DNA of 64,000 nt from JALEVB01 sp022768265 (GTDB taxonomy: Bacteria > Bacillota_I > Bacilli_A > Erysipelotrichales > Erysipelotrichaceae): positions 1 through 64,000 of the forward strand of contig JAXFJE010000025.1 in NCBI GenBank assembly GCA_034168985.1. Reading direction: 5' to 3'. The notes beneath the pieces are model-generated. The model saw nothing but the letters and a program-made list of their open reading frames with translations, searched no databases and was not told where the DNA came from. The number at the start of each line of letters is the position of its first letter. Position 1 is the first letter of the stretch. Of this stretch, positions 62,833-64,000 are shown piece after piece. The translations under genes were made by a program, and so were the position numbers.

Positions 62833-62860
62833 ATTATAACAAGTATCATAGCGTTTTCAA
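62833..62860 (-). promoter_or_regulatory. agaS-IIA promoter
   Basis: The minus strand has TTGAAA (62860-62855), a 16-base spacer and TATAAT (62838-62833). Confidence 0.75.
62845..62859 (-). promoter_or_regulatory. cre-like site over the agaS -35
   Basis: On the minus strand the run TTGAAAACGCTATGA (starting one base before TGAAAACG) matches WTGNAANCGNWNNCW with one mismatch. It overlaps the -35 hexamer, a position where CcpA would block RNA polymerase. Confidence 0.6.
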
Positions 62861-62907
62861 CAATTTAGTTAAAATATTTAAAATCATTACTAAAAAATGC
62901 AAACCAC

Positions 62908-62935
62908 TTGCTTTATTTTCGTGCTAAATTATAAT
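62908..62935 (+). promoter_or_regulatory. nagA promoter
   Basis: TTGCTT (62908-62913), a 16-base spacer and TATAAT (62930-62935) place the transcript start almost at the AGGAGG site. Confidence 0.65.
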
Positions 62936-62955
62936 TATATTAGGAGGAAATAATA

Positions 62956-64000
62956 ATGATTATTCAAAGTACACGCGTTTGGTTAAACGGTGAGTTCATC
63001 CCAGCGCAATTAGAAGTAGAAGACAAGAAAATTAAAGCTGTTTATAATTATGGTACCAAAGAAGTTGATACTGATTATCAAGACAAGCGAATCGTTCCAG
63101 GATTCATTGACATCCATTGCCATGGTGCTTATGGCTTTGATACAAACGATGCTAATGAAGAAGGTTTACGTAAATGGACCAAAAATATCGTTGAAGAAGG
63201 TGTTACTGGTATCTTAGCAACTACCATCACCCAAAGTGAAGAAGTTTTAACTAATGCTGTTAAAAATGTAGCTAAAGTAGTTAAAGATGGTTATGAAGGT
63301 GCGACGATCCTTGGTATCCATTTTGAAGGACCATACTTAGACATGGTATATAAAGGAGCTCAACCAGAACAACATATCGTTGCCCCAACTGTTGAACAAT
63401 TTAAAAAATACCAAGAAGCTGCTGATGGCTTGATCAAGATCATCACACTTGCAACCGAAACAGATCCAGATTTTGCTCTAACTAGATACTGTGCTGAAAA
63501 TGGTGTAGCCGTTTCCATTGGTCACTCTGCTGCCACTTATGAACAAGCTAATCTAGCATTCGCAAATGGTGCTAAATCAATGACCCACATCTACAACGGT
63601 ATGACTCCATTCAACCATCGTAACAATGGTTTAGTTGGTGCGGCTTTACGTAATCGTGATGTCTTTGGTGAAGTTATCTGTGACTGCAACCACTCAACAC
63701 CAGCAGCCTTAAATATCCTATTCAACTCAAAAGGTCGTGATAAAACGATCATGATCTCTGATGGTTTGATGTGCAAAGGCTTCAAAGCTGGCGAAAAATT
63801 CTTATTCGGTGGTAATGAAATTGAAATTTACCCAGATGGAAGTGCCCATCTAACAAGCACTAAGAGCTTAGCTGGATCTACTTTAAAGATCAATGAAGGT
63901 CTAAGAAACTTAGTAGAAAAAGCGATGGTTCCATTTGATGCAGCATTAAACTCATGCACTATCAACCCTGCTACCTTATTAGGTCTAAACGATCATTTAG
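62956..64000 (+). CDS. nagA: N-acetylglucosamine-6-phosphate deacetylase (3' end outside the window)
   Basis: The first 348 codons are present and open to the edge. The amidohydrolase has the metal motif PGFIDIHCHGAYGFDTND, the glutamate of GIHFEGPYL, VSIGHSAATYEQA, MTHIYNGM and the catalytic aspartate in MISDGLM. NagA removes acetate from GlcNAc-6-P; a GalNAc-6-P-specific AgaA is a close relative and cannot be excluded here. AGGAGG precedes the ATG with good spacing. It is divergent from agaS. Confidence 0.94.
   Translation, partial: MIIQSTRVWLNGEFIPAQLEVEDKKIKAVYNYGTKEVDTDYQDKRIVPGFIDIHCHGAYGFDTNDANEEGLRKWTKNIVEEGVTGILATTITQSEEVLTNAVKNVAKVVKDGYEGATILGIHFEGPYLDMVYKGAQPEQHIVAPTVEQFKKYQEAADGLIKIITLATETDPDFALTRYCAENGVAVSIGHSAATYEQANLAFANGAKSMTHIYNGMTPFNHRNNGLVGAALRNRDVFGEVICDCNHSTPAALNILFNSKGRDKTIMISDGLMCKGFKAGEKFLFGGNEIEIYPDGSAHLTSTKSLAGSTLKINEGLRNLVEKAMVPFDAALNSCTINPATLLGLNDHL

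Overview
The window is an AT-rich, densely coded chromosomal segment of a low-GC Gram-positive bacterium (Bacillota). An Erysipelotrichia-like relative of the Mollicutes lineage fits best. The reasons are Bacillota-specific gene orders (hisS-aspS, recU-ponA beside gpsB-rnpB, dnaD-nth, yqeG-yqeH-yhbY-yqeK-rsfS, pgsA-recA-rny-ymdB), standard use of TGA as stop, AAAGTGG-type MraZ operator repeats, and fermentative pyruvate metabolism with both pyruvate:ferredoxin oxidoreductase and pyruvate formate-lyase. The species assignment is inference. No insertion sequences, prophage, CRISPR array or tRNA genes were seen. No gap above 300 bases lacks a gene.

Region by region. 1-5.3 kb (minus): nifJ, pyrR, a monofunctional transglycosylase and a YneF protein. 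5.35-8.84 kb (minus): 6S RNA, then the aspS-hisS tRNA synthetase operon under a T-box leader. 8.8-17.3 kb: relA, a small lipoprotein, apt, and an overlapping murL-murD-recJ operon, with plsY divergent. 17.5-20.8 kb: a pfl operon (pflA, a thioredoxin-like gene, a pflB lacking its glycyl-radical end, and a separate glycyl-radical subunit). 20.8-28.6 kb: secDF-comN-mraY, then the start of the division/cell-wall cluster (pbp2-ftsL-rsmH-mraZ with MraZ operators), then rpmF-yceD. 29.1-34.0 kb: ymdB-rny, recA, pgsA, RNase P RNA, gpsB. 34.1-40.2 kb: recU-ponA (plus), nth-dnaD (minus), and a thioredoxin-fold/HAD pair (plus). 40.2-44.5 kb: a seven-gene overlapping operon for ribosome biogenesis and nucleotide salvage. 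44.5-57.5 kb: HAD phosphatase, GH13 enzyme, parC-parE, gmk, rqcH, rluB, a ParB-like mini-protein, a large surface glucosaminidase and ogt. 57.6-64 kb: an amino-sugar locus (mannose-family PTS IIABCD, AraC regulator, AgaS, NagA running off the edge) with CcpA-type cre sites.

How it works together: much of the window builds and remodels peptidoglycan (MurL/MurD, MraY, PBP2, PBP1A, a GT51 enzyme, an exported glucosaminidase, GpsB). The rest is translation and RNA decay, DNA replication and repair, and fermentation of amino sugars to acetyl-CoA, formate and reduced ferredoxin. The most notable points are a MurL-type glutamyl epimerase coupled to murD, a two-gene pyruvate formate-lyase with a thioredoxin-like protein in its operon, a YqeK enzyme fused to what looks like a relic of NadD, a Cys-rich EGF-like tail on PBP1A, and three 10-bp-phased MraZ operator repeats lying over the mraZ leader.
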